Source: Aurifilum marmelostoma (lineage: Eukaryota > Ascomycota > Sordariomycetes > Diaporthales > Cryphonectriaceae). Taken from it: a DNA stretch of 64,000 nucleotides. Each line of letters opens with the position of its first letter. Position 1 is the first letter of the stretch. Positions 51,077-62,695 of the stretch are shown piece after piece. A program made the position numbers and the translations under genes. The DNA lies in assembly GCA_027559495.1 (NCBI GenBank), contig JAMXSV010000026.1, forward strand, positions 682,001 to 746,000, given 5' to 3'. A model generated the notes under the pieces. That model did no database searches, was not told the DNA's origin, and saw nothing but the letters and a program-made list of their open reading frames with translations.

Positions 51077-53839
51077 CTACAGCTCCATCTCCGCCACCTG
51101 GCCTATCCCGTAGGCCTTCTCATCCTTCACCAGTGCTTCCACATCAAGCTTCACAGCCTCCGCGGCGTCGAGGAAGCTCAGCGCATCGGTAGCCTGGCCC
51201 CCACACGCCCTCTCGAGAGCGAGGAACGCAAAATGACCGCCCACGACGGGCCGAGCCCTGAAGCCCAGGCCGTCAGGATAGCCACCTGTCCCCTCAGTAT
51301 CGTACAGATCCGTGAATGGATTGTCTATTGCGCGTGATTTGTCAGCATGGTCCGCTCCCACTGTTCATACACATCGTTCATATACACATGAGGTTGTGAA
51401 AAGAAGTCTGGACGGGAGATGCTTACCTGTTGTCGTCTCGTTCAGCCACTTGGCCACCAGCGTCAAGATTTCTGTCCGCGTCTGCTTACTCGCGACAGCA
51501 GCCGCGAAGAACTCCCAGTCGCTCTTGGTGTACAGATGCCGGCTGTCCAGGGGTAGACCGTATTTCTGCATCACGTTGTAGTACCAGTCGCTCGCCAGCT
51601 TGTAGACGTAATCAGGAACAAAGGTCGAGCCCTTCTTGTGCCGGACCTGGTCCTTCATGGGCGACTGCTCCGACTGTCGCCACCCGGCAGGCTGTAGTGT
51701 CTCCTGGGTGGTGTCGGGCACAGACCCGTCTGGCAGGTGGAAGCAGAGGAGGGAGTCGGCGTAGAGGTTGTAGATAGTCGTCCAGGCACCGTACCATTCG
51801 TACGACAGCTTGGGGAACAGCTTGTCCCTAGAAAGCCCGAGATCCTGCCATTTGTCAATGTAGTCGTCGGCGATGTCGCGGTAGTACCTGGCGTCCTTGG
51901 TCTCTCCAAGAATGTCGGAGATTTCGCTCATGGCCCGGATCCCAATGATGCCCTTGAGCGCCAGATTGGTCTGCAGCCGCAGCCAGCCGGCAAAATCATC
52001 CGTCGAAAGCTGGTTCTTGGGCTCGAGGGCCTCCTCGATCAGGTAGACAGTCCACTGCTTCCACAGCTTGTATGACTTCCGGATCCACTTTTGGGCCTGC
52101 TTGAGATCAGTGGTGCCAACGTCCTCGTCCTCCCGGCCGTAGCCCCACGCCCGGTCGATGCCATTCTCGTCTACTACCGATGTCGCCTGGACCTTGAGAG
52201 AGCTGTGATCTCCGACCTCAAGTGGTGTGGTCAGGAAGGCTGGCTGCGTGTCGTACTTGTAGGCATTGACCAGGGCGAGGCCCATGATGAGCATGTTGCC
52301 GCACTCCTCCAGGGGCATGTACTCGTCATTGCCGTCGCTGTGGCCGGTAGCGTTGGGGAAGTGATAGCCGAGGTCGTGCATGCTGTACTTGTTGGGGTAC
52401 TGGCCGCTGCCCATGTGCTCCAGCAGGGGCTCCAGGAGATAAGCCAGCCAGCGAGGGTTTGTGTAGAGGAAGAAAGGGAAGGATGGGAAGATGACGTCCA
52501 CGGTCTGGAAGTTCCCGTTGGACGAGATCTCCTTGAGGAACAGGATCGGGTTATCCGGAGTTCCCGAGAACTGCGTGGCGCCCAGCACCTGGCGTGCGGA
52601 CAGGGCTGCAATGTCCCGATAGTCGGACGACCCCGAGGCGTACGCATCGACATCGAGCTGCCTCGAGTAGTTGCTAGCCAGGGCGTTGGCCTGTGCAAAG
52701 TCTGAGTAGTGATACTTGATCATCTCCTGGTTTGTGGGGAAGTAGGTCGCCCAGAACGGGCGCATAAAGGTGAGTCCCCTCGCCGACGCAAACTGGACCA
52801 CAGGATCTTGGGCCAGGGCAAACGTGAACATGACGCTGTCCGTCTTGACATCGGTCTTGCCCTGCCGAGAGTGACCGTCCTCGTCGACAGACTTGCCAGA
52901 GGGACCCAGTTTGAACGCCGTGGAGAAGGCAAACACGGGCTCCTCGTCCATGACCTTCCGGAAGTTGCCATCGATGTTGTTCCTCAGCCTTCCCTCCGAG
53001 GAGAACTGCTTCCGCAGGACAGCGGAGATTCCACTCTCGTGCTGGACATGCTGTGGAGCCGAGAAGTAGAGGGTCCCCCACTCGGCTCGATCAGCAAACT
53101 CTGTGAGCAGCTGCTGGGTTCGGCGCTGTATCCTCCACGACTTGATCCCGGCACCAGCTGAGGAACCAGCGCTGGGTTCTGCGTCCTCGAGACTCCATTC
53201 TATGTCATTGTCTCTGTTCCCGGTGACCCACTCCCCATTCAGATCGATGTAGAGGTTGACGTCGAAGGAGCCCTCTACATAGACTGTCAAATACGAGGCG
53301 GGCAATGACTGTCTCAGGGTGGAGGTCGGGGTAATGGGGGATAGGAACGACAGCGTCAAGGTCAGGGGCAGCGTCGCGTTGGGAGGTAGGATCGAGTAAG
53401 TCAGGTTCGTGACGGAGGCGTCAAAGGTGGCACCGAGATATTTCGGGAAGTCGACCTTGGACTTGTGAGAGCCCCCCAGGGAGTCTTGTGGGCGACCCAG
53501 CAGCGGGTAGACATAACCGGCCTCTGGCACCGAGGCCATGATCGAGAAACCGACCTGGGACGGCATGTATACATTAGCACCCCTGATATCTTCCCACTAA
53601 CCTCTCTTGATGCTGCTCTAACCTCTACTAAGATGCCTTTTGCTCGAATGCATGGTGCTTCATAGACTTACATGGTTTCCTGTCCAAAAGATGGGCCACT
53701 CTTCCCATGGCGCATGACGAGAACGGAGCCAAGTGCTGAGATACGGGTTCCGCACGATCAATGGCAAGACAGGAGGGGTAAGAGTTGAGGCGCTCGCAAG
53801 GGCGGCCGCAGCCGCTCCGACCAAGAAGCTCAACCTCAT
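51077..53839 (-). CDS. gtaA: Secreted glutaminase A
   Basis: Fungal GtaA-type glutaminase, which deamidates L-glutamine to glutamate outside the cell or at the wall. Three exons (53672-53839, 51427-53554 and 51077-51324) join in phase to 847 residues. The ATG at 53839 opens a clear signal peptide, MRLSFLVGAAAAALASAS, followed by PPVLPLIVRNPYLSTWL and WEEWPIFWTGNH, the usual N-terminus of this family. Exon 2 continues VGFSIMASVPEAGYVYPLLG and covers the DUF5127/DUF4965-like regions, with FSGTPDNPILFLKEISSNGN and the (alpha/alpha) barrel segments LPLEECGNMLIMGLALVN and TNLALKGIIGIRAMSEI. Exon 3 supplies the conserved end, DNPFTDLYDTEGTGGYPDGL and VVGGHFAFLAL. Residues are intact throughout, so the gene looks functional. 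Confidence 0.9.
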
Positions 53840-55491
53840 GTTGGACTGCAGTCACTGAGCGGCACTGGGAAGCAGAATCTGTCGCAGGCAGGCAGGCAGC
53901 AAGAGGACATGGGGAATCTCAATGAGGAGGCGCAGAGACCGTGGGCAGGGTGGTCTGCGACGAGCCTGCGCCGAGGAAGAGGGAGCACCACGAGTGCCAA
54001 TTGCAACAAGGGCAGACAAATGTACAGTGAGGCAGTGCAATACAGGAGAAATGCCAGTATGAATACACACACTGGAGGAGGAGTGAACGAGAAGAGGAGG
54101 AGGGGGAGGGGGAACTGAGCAAGGTGAGAACCTTGGAGGAAAGAGGAAGGATTTGGCTCTGGGCCAGCCGGGCCAGCTGACCGAGGTGTACTACAGTGGT
54201 ACTTGAGGTACTGCTATGTAAATATGCACGGATAGCCGTGGGATGGCAAGAGGTGCACTTGTACTGTGTAAGTACTCTTAGCTGGCGCCCGAGGCAAGCC
54301 CCTGAGTCTTGGTCACGTCAGAGCTACAGCTGTAACAATATGGGGTTTAAAGTGGTGGGGAGCCACTAGCCCAACGTCATCGCCTGCCTTTCAGTGCCGT
54401 AGATGCCCCAACTGCCCCAATGTGCCTTCCTCCTGTCTTCTCTACAAATACACAGTAAGCACACGTTGCAGCACAGTGACCAGTCATGCACCTCCATTTC
54501 CCTCATCCAATGGCTTTGTCTACTCAACCTGCCCCCCAGCAATTGATGGCCCAAGACCAAGGGCAGCTATACATAAGAACATACATGATAAAGAGCACCA
54601 TAACAAGGTTAGGCACAGGCACAGGGTCAGGAGTCCAAGCAGCAGTACACTGTCACCATGGCACCAGCAACACTGCTCCATCGAGCACCCGGGATCCTCA
54701 AACCGGTTGTTTTTCCCCACCCACCTGCGCATGGCCAGAGCCTTAACAAGCCAGACTGAGAGGATCCACTGCTTCAGACCTGGGCGAAATCGTTATCCCG
54801 GCGAGCCGGCTAGGAAAAAGGGCCCACTGAGCGGTTGACGAGAGGGGCCTCAGAGAGTGGTGAAATCTGGGGAAATGGACAAGGGTACTTGACTGGTCTG
54901 TCCTACACAGATACTGTGTCTGGCAGACCAATCTGTCCTCGAGGGCGGGAGAAGATTGGATGCAGGTGACGAGAGAGAAAACCTGGTTCTGGGTGGCGGC
55001 AGCTTATGATCCACTCTGGGCCAGAGTCTCTCGAGGCATCTCAGGCAGAGAAAATCTTGCCCACACACAGCCAAGCCGTGGTGATCTCCATCGTCCAGGT
55101 GCAGCGGAGACTACGGACTGACATCTCGCTGGCTGGACCTGTGACCGCTTGAAACCTGGCTTCGATCGGGCCAGCTTTTCCTGACAGAGAGTTCGAACCA
55201 ACGGAAGTTTGTGAACAGACACAATGTTTGAAAGGACAACCGGCTTTTTACTTCTCTTGCCAGGTCCACTCATCCATCAACCGGCCCGGGACATTTCTCC
55301 GTCTAGATTCTGCAGGTCACGACAAAGAGGAGAAAGTGGTACGACGCGAGGAGCCTCGCAGCCTCGATCACGGCTAGCTCCGGCGATCCGGAGACGGCCG
55401 CCCAACCGATTTTTTATTCTCTATTGTCCGACCTGAACGGTCGATCGGCACTGGGCAACGTTATCACGCAAGGCTGGGTACTTGCGGATTA
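53840..55491. other. Intergenic region upstream of glutaminase
   Basis: Holds the glutaminase promoter and then sequence with only short, unconvincing frames. Five GTAC tetranucleotides cluster at 54188-54275. Confidence 0.5.
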
Positions 55492-56268
55492 TTGAGCCCC
55501 CCTCAAAGACATACTTTCAGAGGGCAGGACAAGAGTGCACAAAGATTTCGAATCATACCCTTGCTCCGAAGGGTTTGCCTGCCGAGGCGGAGTGGCGAGG
55601 CTTTGCGGCCTCGGGGAAACCCTAGATTCATCGATCTCCTGGATCCCGCCGCAATGGACGTCGACGGCCCCGCCCAGTCTCAGAGATCTCTTTTTCTCGC
55701 CTCTTCGCCCCATCTTTCCGCTGCTATTTTCCTAGTCTTACTTTTAACCGACGGCCATTATCAAAGCCTCTCACGAAGATGTCGATCCTGCTCAAAGAGG
55801 CACAGCAGCGGTCCATCCCTCGATCACGGCCAGAACATGCCGTCGATCTATCAACGCTACTCACTCTTTAAAGCCGACGGGACTTTTCTTGCCAACAGCA
55901 CGACTGAGTCTTTCTCCACAGGGGCCCCCTCCCTCGATGGTGCAAAGCCAACCGACGATATCATGCATCACTCATGCATTATTCACCGAGTGGCCCTCTC
56001 ACTAGTAGTCGGGTAGAGAGATATCCGTTCCAATCAATATTTCCTAAACAGGCGCTGGCTCTTATGCAGGAGCACGTCTTGTCTGCAGCGGGCGCCGCCG
56101 AGTGTCGTTATGCGCGCGGGAAGCCTATTGGGGCAACCTGAGATTTCCGCCCTATGCAACGCACTGGAACATGTGCTGCGGAACATCCAGTTGCCGGTTG
56201 ACGCGATAATTAGAGAAGAGGAGGGGTGGTCGGCGGAGGATAGTCGGGTAGCCTGGGGAGCAGATTGA
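55492..56268 (+). other. Possible small spliced gene, unresolved
   Basis: A 174-codon frame (55492-56016) ends in a hydrophobic stretch (IIHRVALSLVVG). A possible intron (GTAGAG ... AAACAG, about 56012-56051) leads into sequence that is open in more than one frame up to 56268; one frame gives ALEHVLRNIQLPVDAII. Codon use is moderately coding-like, but no domain is recognised and frames conflict. It could equally be the leader of the dehydrogenase transcript at 56580. Confidence 0.2.
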
Positions 56269-56579
56269 AGTCATCTGCAGTCAATAGTACCAGAGGCCCA
56301 AGGCTATAATTACATCTTGGCATCCTCGAGAGAGTGAGTCTTGGTCCTGGGCCTTGTCCGTTCTATCGTTGTCTCTCTTACATACACACACGCATACACA
56401 CATATACACCCAGAAACACACAAAACAACCTTTGACTGGCAGACTTTGTTTCCTTCGCCAGAGCAGAACTCGCCTGCCTCGTTTCTACTTCTTCCTCTTG
56501 TGCGTCTTCTTCTTCCTCCTCTTCATCATTCTCACAGTCCACACAAATATCTATTCCACTCTAGGGCAGCACACGAGAC

Positions 56580-57439
56580 ATGGCCCTGCTACCCCTAGAC
56601 GGCAAGGTCTTTGCGATCACGGGAGGTGCGAGCGGCATCGGCCTCGCGACCGCCAAAAACCTCTCTAGCAAGGGTGCCACCGTCTGCATAGCAGATATCG
56701 ACCCGGCCGCCTTGAGCTCGGCAGAGGCCTTTTTCTGCTCCCAGACCCCGCAGCGGAGGTTTCAGACCTCCAGGGTGGACGTCTCGCAGCGGGCCGGGGT
56801 CGATGCGTGGATCACAGGCATCCTCGAGACCTTTGGACGCCTCGACGGCGCGGCCAACATTGCGGGGATCATCGGGAGGGGCCACGGGCGGGATGCCGTC
56901 ACGGACCTCGACGATGGCGAGTGGAACCGGATCCTGTCGGTGAACCTGACGGGGATGATGTACTGCCTCCGAGCGGAGCTGAGGGCGGTGGCGGACGGCG
57001 GGTCGATTGTGAACATCTCGTCTATCCATGGGACCAAGGGTAGGTGTTGACTGGCTACACCCCTGTCCCAACTCCCAGATTTTGCTGACAGATGTGTGTG
57101 TGCGCGCGCGCGGGATGTGTGTCCTCAGGCTTTGCGCAGCACGCTGCCTACGACGCCAGCAAGCACGGCGTGATCGGGCTGACGAGGGCGGCGGCCCAGG
57201 AGAACGGCGCGAGAGAAGTACGGGTGAACGCCGTTGCCCCCGGAGCGATCTACACGCCGCTGATGCAAAAGAACTGGGACTTGGCCGGGCGGGCGGCAGA
57301 TGCGCCCTTTGACGACCCGACCGCGTTTCTTCGACAGGGCACGGCGGACGAGGTTGCCAACGTGATCAGCTTCCTGCTGGGGCCTGAGAGCACCTTTGTG
57401 AGCGGAAGTGTATATGCTGTAGATGGAGCGTGGGTGTGA
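56580..57439 (+). CDS. Short-chain dehydrogenase/reductase
   Basis: Classical SDR, an NAD(P)-dependent oxidoreductase with a Rossmann fold; the substrate is unknown. Two exons (56580-57039 and 57129-57439) with an 89-nt intron rich in GT/GC give 256 residues. The motifs are TGGASGIG at 14-21 (cofactor loop), NIAG in the central strand, NISS with the catalytic Ser (about 148), and YDASK with Tyr161 and Lys165. Asp in CIADID, at the end of the second strand, favours NAD(H). The C-terminus GSVYAVDGAWV has the usual VDGG-like end. Length is normal for the family. It converges on Naa20, with about 490 bp between the stops. Confidence 0.93.
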
Positions 57440-57926
57440 AGAGAGAGTATAAGGAGACGAAGAGTGGTCGTGGACACCGTCTCGTGCTTGGGGAGCGGGT
57501 AAACTGGACACCTTTCCGCATAGAATGGTCGGATCAGCTCTAGACGAAATGGGGTTTTTTTTCTTTGAAAAGAAAAAAAAAAAACTCTCTTCTTTTCTGT
57601 CTTTCTTCATAACACCATGAGGATAGCAGAGATAGATGAGAAAAGGTCGAACCATAATTCTCAGCTGTCGTCAGCGCGTTTGTGAGTAGTATTCTCGAGG
57701 CATTTAGACGCAGATGACCGTGCTTTTCTGTCAGCAAAGTCGTCTCCATCTGTCGATGCGTACCATGTGCCACTACCAAAGCTCGTGGGCAACGAGGTGT
57801 CTGATGCTAGCCCTTGCCTCCCTCCTCTCCTGTTCTTGCACCTCTCTCAATCCCGCGCCACCCCCCCCCCCCCCTCCCCCCAGCAAGGAAAAAAAAAAAG
57901 ACTTCTCTTCCTCCGTGCCTCTCTGC
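57440..57926. other. Convergent 3' flank with A/T hairpin
   Basis: This stretch lies between the SDR and Naa20 stops. A perfect 12-bp inverted repeat (57555-57566 with 57569-57580) of T8CTTT against AAAGA8 sits here, along with a C-rich run near 57861-57873. It could mark poly(A)/termination signals for both genes. Confidence 0.5.
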
Positions 57927-58605
57927 TCACCACACATCCTCCGGGCTGACCTCATGCGCCATCCCATCCTCCCTCACATGCTGCCTCTTGACGTCCCTCT
58001 TGAGCGCCAGCCGCATGTCATAGGCATCCTCGCCGTCGCGCGAGGGGTCCTCGGGGTTGTCGCCGTAGTAGTCCTTGACGACGCGGAAGACGCTGTACCC
58101 GAGGCTCTCGTAAAAGGCGATGGCCTTGCGGTTGGAGGCGCGCACGAACAGGTCGACGAACCAGGCGTCGCTGGCGTCGGCGACGGCGGCCAGCTGCTCG
58201 CACAGGAGCTTGCCGATGCCCAGGCGGCGGGCCTCGGGGGCCACGGTCAGGGCGGTTATGTGGGCGTGCCAGGGGGAGGTAGTGCTCGGAGCCCTTGTAG
58301 TATGCCGGGGAGGACTCGAGCTTGCCCATTACTTTTTTTTTTTTTTTTTTCCGGGGACAGGTCAGTCGTGATGATCATGTGTAATCATGTGGGAGTGGAT
58401 AAGAGAGAGAGAGAGAGAGAGAGAGCAAGCTCATACAGTAGCCGATGATGTTGCCGTCCTGGTCCTCTGCGACCTGGAACAGTGAGGGCCACTTTGCGTA
58501 GTATTGCAGGTAGAAGCTGAGCTCATATGTCTCGGTGAAGGGGTCGAGGTTGCATTTTGAGAACTTGTTGACGTCGTCGGGCCTGAAGCGCCGGAAGTTT
58601 GCCAT
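57927..58605 (-). CDS. naa20: N-alpha-acetyltransferase 20, NatB catalytic subunit (frame interrupted)
   Basis: GNAT-family catalytic subunit of NatB, which acetylates nascent proteins beginning Met-Asp/Glu/Asn at the ribosome with its partner Naa25. Exon 1 (58437-58605) starts MANFRRFRPDDVNKF and has LDPFTETYELSFYLQYYAKW, nearly diagnostic of Naa20. Exon 2 begins at 58331 (GTATGA donor, AAAG acceptor after a poly-A stretch) with MGKLESSPAYYKGSEHYLP, then changes frame at a G5 run (58272-58276). The other frame gives HITALTVAPEARRLGIGKLL, the acetyl-CoA binding motif, and FVRASNRKAIAFYESLGY to the stop at 57927. Removing one base of the run restores WHAHITAL and yields 190 residues, a normal length. 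A homopolymer error in the sequence is therefore more likely than a pseudogene. Confidence 0.88.
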
Positions 58606-59300
58606 CCTGGAGTGGCTGATGTGTATGTGTGCGTGTGTGTATATGTCTCAGTCGGTTTGATGATGAGGCTCACCTCGCCCGGTGGTGAGTTTTTTCGTCT
58701 CCCCTGCTAAGATTGGAAAAGAAAGAGGAAGCTGGGAGAGAGAGAGAGAGGGAGGGGGAGAGAGTAATAGAGGGAGGAAATTGTACTGATATGTGAGAAC
58801 ACCCACAGGAAGCCTCGGGAGACGCAGCCTCTGCAAAATATCGAGGAGGTGACAGACAGACAGACTGGTTTGGGCAAACTCTGGACTGAGTGAGTCGATG
58901 GAAGATGGGCCTGCAGAATCGCAACTGAGTTTCGCAGGTGTCTTAGTGGGGTGCTCGGTACGTTGGTGCGGGGGTGGTCGCTGAACCTTCAGGGGACCTA
59001 CAGTGCGGTCGTAGTGCTTTGTGCAGGGAACCCCACTGACGACTAGGTATAGATTGACATACATAGTAGCGCATATAGTGTAATGCGAATGGTATGCTGG
59101 TATGTCTATATGCACCTTGCTATATCCCATCATGCCATTTCCATTACCGTCATACGAAACTATACCGGTGTAAGTGAATCTCAGCCATGTCACTGAGACA
59201 AACCCGTGTCCCTACCAAAGAGACGACATCAATGTGGGGCAAAGGGTCCGGGTGAAAATGCTGAGTGCAGCCCCTCTTACCACTACCGTCAGTAAGCAGT
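58606..59300. other. Intergenic region upstream of Naa20
   Basis: Contains the Naa20 promoter and the 3' flank of the membrane-protein gene. A GA-rich tract lies at about 58736-58765. No gene is seen. Confidence 0.5.
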
Positions 59301-60074
59301 TCACACAATCCTGCGTCCGCCGCCGTTCTGCTGCTGAGACTGGAGGTTTTGCTGTCTATACCCCTGGAATCCAACAGCCGGGCGCTCTGTACGACCCCGC
59401 CAACTTTCCTGTCGCTGGTGTGGGCCATAGTTAGGAGGCACCCTCTGTCTCGCGGTCGAGCTGTGTAAAGGTGCCAAGGCGGTACTCTGTGCAGTCTGCG
59501 CCGTCCTGGGTCCCACGGAGGAAGAGGGCCAATTGTGCGGCGGGTGATGAGCAGGGGTCCCCTGCGCCCAGCTCATCTCCATGTCTCCTCTAATATAGCC
59601 TTCATGGGTTTCCTCAGCGGTCCTGGAAGCAATACTATTTCTCAAATCAGAAACTAGACATCCTCGGGCAGCAGGATGGACCATCAGTTCTCCGGAGCAG
59701 AGCAGAGCAGTTCCATAACATATGTAGGTGCGGGTGCAGACAAGTAAGGACGGGGAGGATGCGTAGACATGAGAGCCAACACGACTGGGCTACACTGGTG
59801 CATTGTCATGTAGGTACTTGTATGCAGTAGAAGCTGCCGTGACGGACGGCTGTTGTGACTTCGCAGGGGGACAAGACAGGCAACCAACTCACTCTTGCGT
59901 TCTGTTTCGTAGCACTACGCTCGCAACCTGGACGATGAGACTGAGAATGCTGATGAGCCCAAAGATGATTGCCAAGACAGCATTCAGGTCAAGCGCCCAT
60001 GGGTTGACGGGGACCTGACAGACCTGAGTGGCTGTCGCATCCGGGGGAGATGGGTCGAGCTTGGTGGCAGCCAT
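59301..60074 (-). CDS. Small single-span membrane protein, unrecognised
   Basis: Two exons (59893-60074 and 59301-59622; GTGAGT donor, CCAG acceptor) join in phase to 167 residues from the ATG at 60074. The N-terminal part, MAATKLDPSPPDATATQ, is short and polar. It is followed by one strong transmembrane segment, LNAVLAIIFGLISILSLIVQ, and a basic stop-transfer stretch, VLRNRTQ. The C-terminal 100 residues are Gln/Pro/Ser-rich and disordered, ending QSQQQNGGGRR. The frame is open further upstream to 60311 with a Cys-rich stretch, so a longer N-terminus is possible. The 270-nt intron is long for this locus and might hide another exon. I do not recognise the family; the topology suggests an anchored protein with a cytosolic tail. 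Confidence 0.5.
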
Positions 60075-62146
60075 GGCCTGTATACCCTGGCCGGTGGCTG
60101 GTGATTTGTTACAGCAGCACTGGTACCAGTAACAGCAGCGCGTGAGACAGCTGTGGTCAGAGTATGCCGTTGTGTTGCTCCAGCTACAATCAACCTCGAC
60201 TGGCAGGACGAGTACCTTCGATTGTGGCCGAGCTGGTATAGGGGGCTTGTAGTGCGCTGCTGATCTCAGGAGTATCTCGAGGTGTAGAAGTGATACAATC
60301 TCAGAGCACAAGGTCGGGCATAGAGAAAGTGTTGCATTTATAACTGTTTTGCGATATGACTGATGTCTGGGGAAAGAAGAGAACGGGATCGACAGCGAAT
60401 AAGGTCATGACTAGCTTGATAGCCTGCTCAATCTATAAATCTGCTTGCCATATATGCTATGTACTGTGTTTCAGGGCAAGAAATGGATCAAGGGGAGGCT
60501 GTGCTGGGTAATGGAGCCGAGCTGGATGCATCGGTTGCTGACCTGTCGAGGACGAGGGTGCCGACCGAGTTCATACCAGTACTTACTATGTACTATGGCT
60601 GGAAGGAGAGAAAAAAGTGCTCGATCCGATCCGCTTGTTCTAACGCACGTCGCTAAGGCATGTGATAGGCTTGACAGGTGCTCACAAGCAGTCTTGCCGT
60701 GCGGTCTCTCATGCATACTGAAAAAAGGTCATCCTGATTAGATACTCTTGGTCTCTGCTGCGCCCCACCTACCCAATAGAACTGTACATAAGGAGTAGAG
60801 TACCACCATCGAGGATTCTCTCTCTTTCGTTTTGTTTTCTTCCTTCCCAAAACCGCTGACCTTACTTTCAGGATAGCAAGCTACTTGGATAGTCCCCAGA
60901 AAGTACTACAATCATGGTTGTCTTTTTTTTTTTTTTTTGTACTACGCTTCTTGAAGAAGAAATGTATTACTATTTATGTTCAGTGAGTAACACATCTGCA
61001 ATGCCTCTCATCTTGCAAGAGGGCAGTGCGGGTTAGGCGATGGGTGGGTTGGACGGAAGCTACTTGGTAGGGATGGTTCTAGATACCCATCATACCATAC
61101 TTCAGCGTTGCGTGTAACCTGGAAGATGAAATGAATGTGAGTGCAATAGAGATACTGTATATATTCCATAGATCTGCTGAGATGTAGGCTTGGTGGTTCT
61201 ATCAGAGAAACATCGGCCGCAGAGAGGCGGTAGGCTAGGGGCGGAATTTGTCACCATCTCCCAAGAGTTGTATTGCAAGGAACCGAAAAGAGAAACTCAC
61301 TCCGCATGGGCATTCCACTGGCAAGGCCTTTTAGCACTGTGTTGGCTGCTTTACGTCTAGAAGCCTGCGAAAGATGGAGGGCGGCCTTGACAGGGTGGGC
61401 ATGTCAGGTGGTGAAGGATGTGACAGCATCATCATCTCTCGGTCTGATCGGGAGTCTAGTCGGCTACACATGATTGGTCACCCGTTTACAGGGGCCTGAC
61501 AGGAAGCAGAGAGCTGAGCAATGCGAGGTGTGCGCGGACATGGTGTCCGCCTTACAGTTTACCAGCGTCACATCTTGAAGGTTCGTCGTGCTGTCAGGTT
61601 TGGGCATGTGGCTTCGCCTAAGCTGCCGGCTTCTACGGCTCTGATCGTCCTACGGCTCGATCAGCACCGCAAAAGCCCGCGGAAAACCAACTCATTCATT
61701 CTCTGTACCTGCAAGATTCCAGCAGACGCCAGCCAGATTTTCATTTCCAGCTTGTGTCACGGGCGCTCTGACAGTCAGGATATCGAGGCACTGTACATAG
61801 TACGGAGCATATCCGTTTGCTCGGCTTGGCATGCTGGCACCTAGAAGTAGCAGACCATCAGCTACGACCGAGGGCTAGTGGGCAGAGTGCTGACCTGAAA
61901 TACTACTGTGCACGGTACGTATCGACACGCTTGACGCCCGGTTTAACCCTAACCCAGCCGACTGGACTTGCAAGGGAGCCCCTGACTGCAGGTGCCAAGT
62001 GGTCCTGTTGGGAAACGCGTTTGTTTGGTTGTGCTTTAATTTGGACCCGTGGCATATGCCACCTCTCAATATTACGGGCCTCTCTTGAGTGCACTGTCCA
62101 CACAGGGGGGAGGGGGTGGGGGAAGGTGATTTGGTATCTTCATGCG

Positions 62147-62178
<32 letters not shown>

Positions 62179-62695
62179 TGCTGCTGCTTGCTGCTGCCGT
62201 TAGCAACCAAAACTCTGCCACAGCACCTCGACGACCAGCCTCTCGTCTCGTCACTGGTGTTTTCGACCATCCATGCAAACCGTGTGACCTTCTCTAGTCT
62301 CTGCCTCTCTCTCTCTTTCTCCTCCCACGCGCTGGAGATACGAGCCCCCTGACAAGAAGCAACCACGTCCAAAACTCAACCCTCCGCTGGGCCCTCTTCT
62401 CTCCTTTCCAGGCTCAGGCCGACCGACGATCGAACCACCGACAACCAATAGGTCTTTTCTTCTCCTTTGCCTTTTCGAAACCTCTCGAAGCCACACTGTC
62501 ATCGACGAAGAAAGAGAACCCAGTTGAAAATTCTACAGAGAATCACACAAAAGATAGCCAAGTGGAAAAGGAACCGAGCAAAAACAAAAAAGAAAGAAAA
62601 GGAGTTCGAATCGACCCCCATCCTGCAGACCAAACCAACACCCACTCCCTCCGGTCCTCCACCCCCAGACCAGACAGAAAGAGTAGACAGATGAG
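60075..62695. other. Divergent intergenic region
   Basis: Separates the membrane-protein gene (-) from the gene at 62696 (+) and should hold both promoters. The frames present are short and unconvincing. A T run lies at 60926-60942 and a CTG repeat at 62150-62197. The stretch from about 62200 to 62695 is pyrimidine-rich, then A-rich, and is probably the 5' leader of the downstream gene. Confidence 0.5.
62150..62197 (+). repeat. (CTG)9-based trinucleotide repeat upstream of 62696 gene
   Basis: Nine perfect CTG units, then interrupted CTGCTTG units, about 500 bp before the ATG. It may lie in the promoter or leader. Confidence 0.9.

Noticed and set aside
55185..55200. GAGTTCGAACC resembling a tRNA T-loop
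   Set aside because: No matching acceptor, D or anticodon stems around it.
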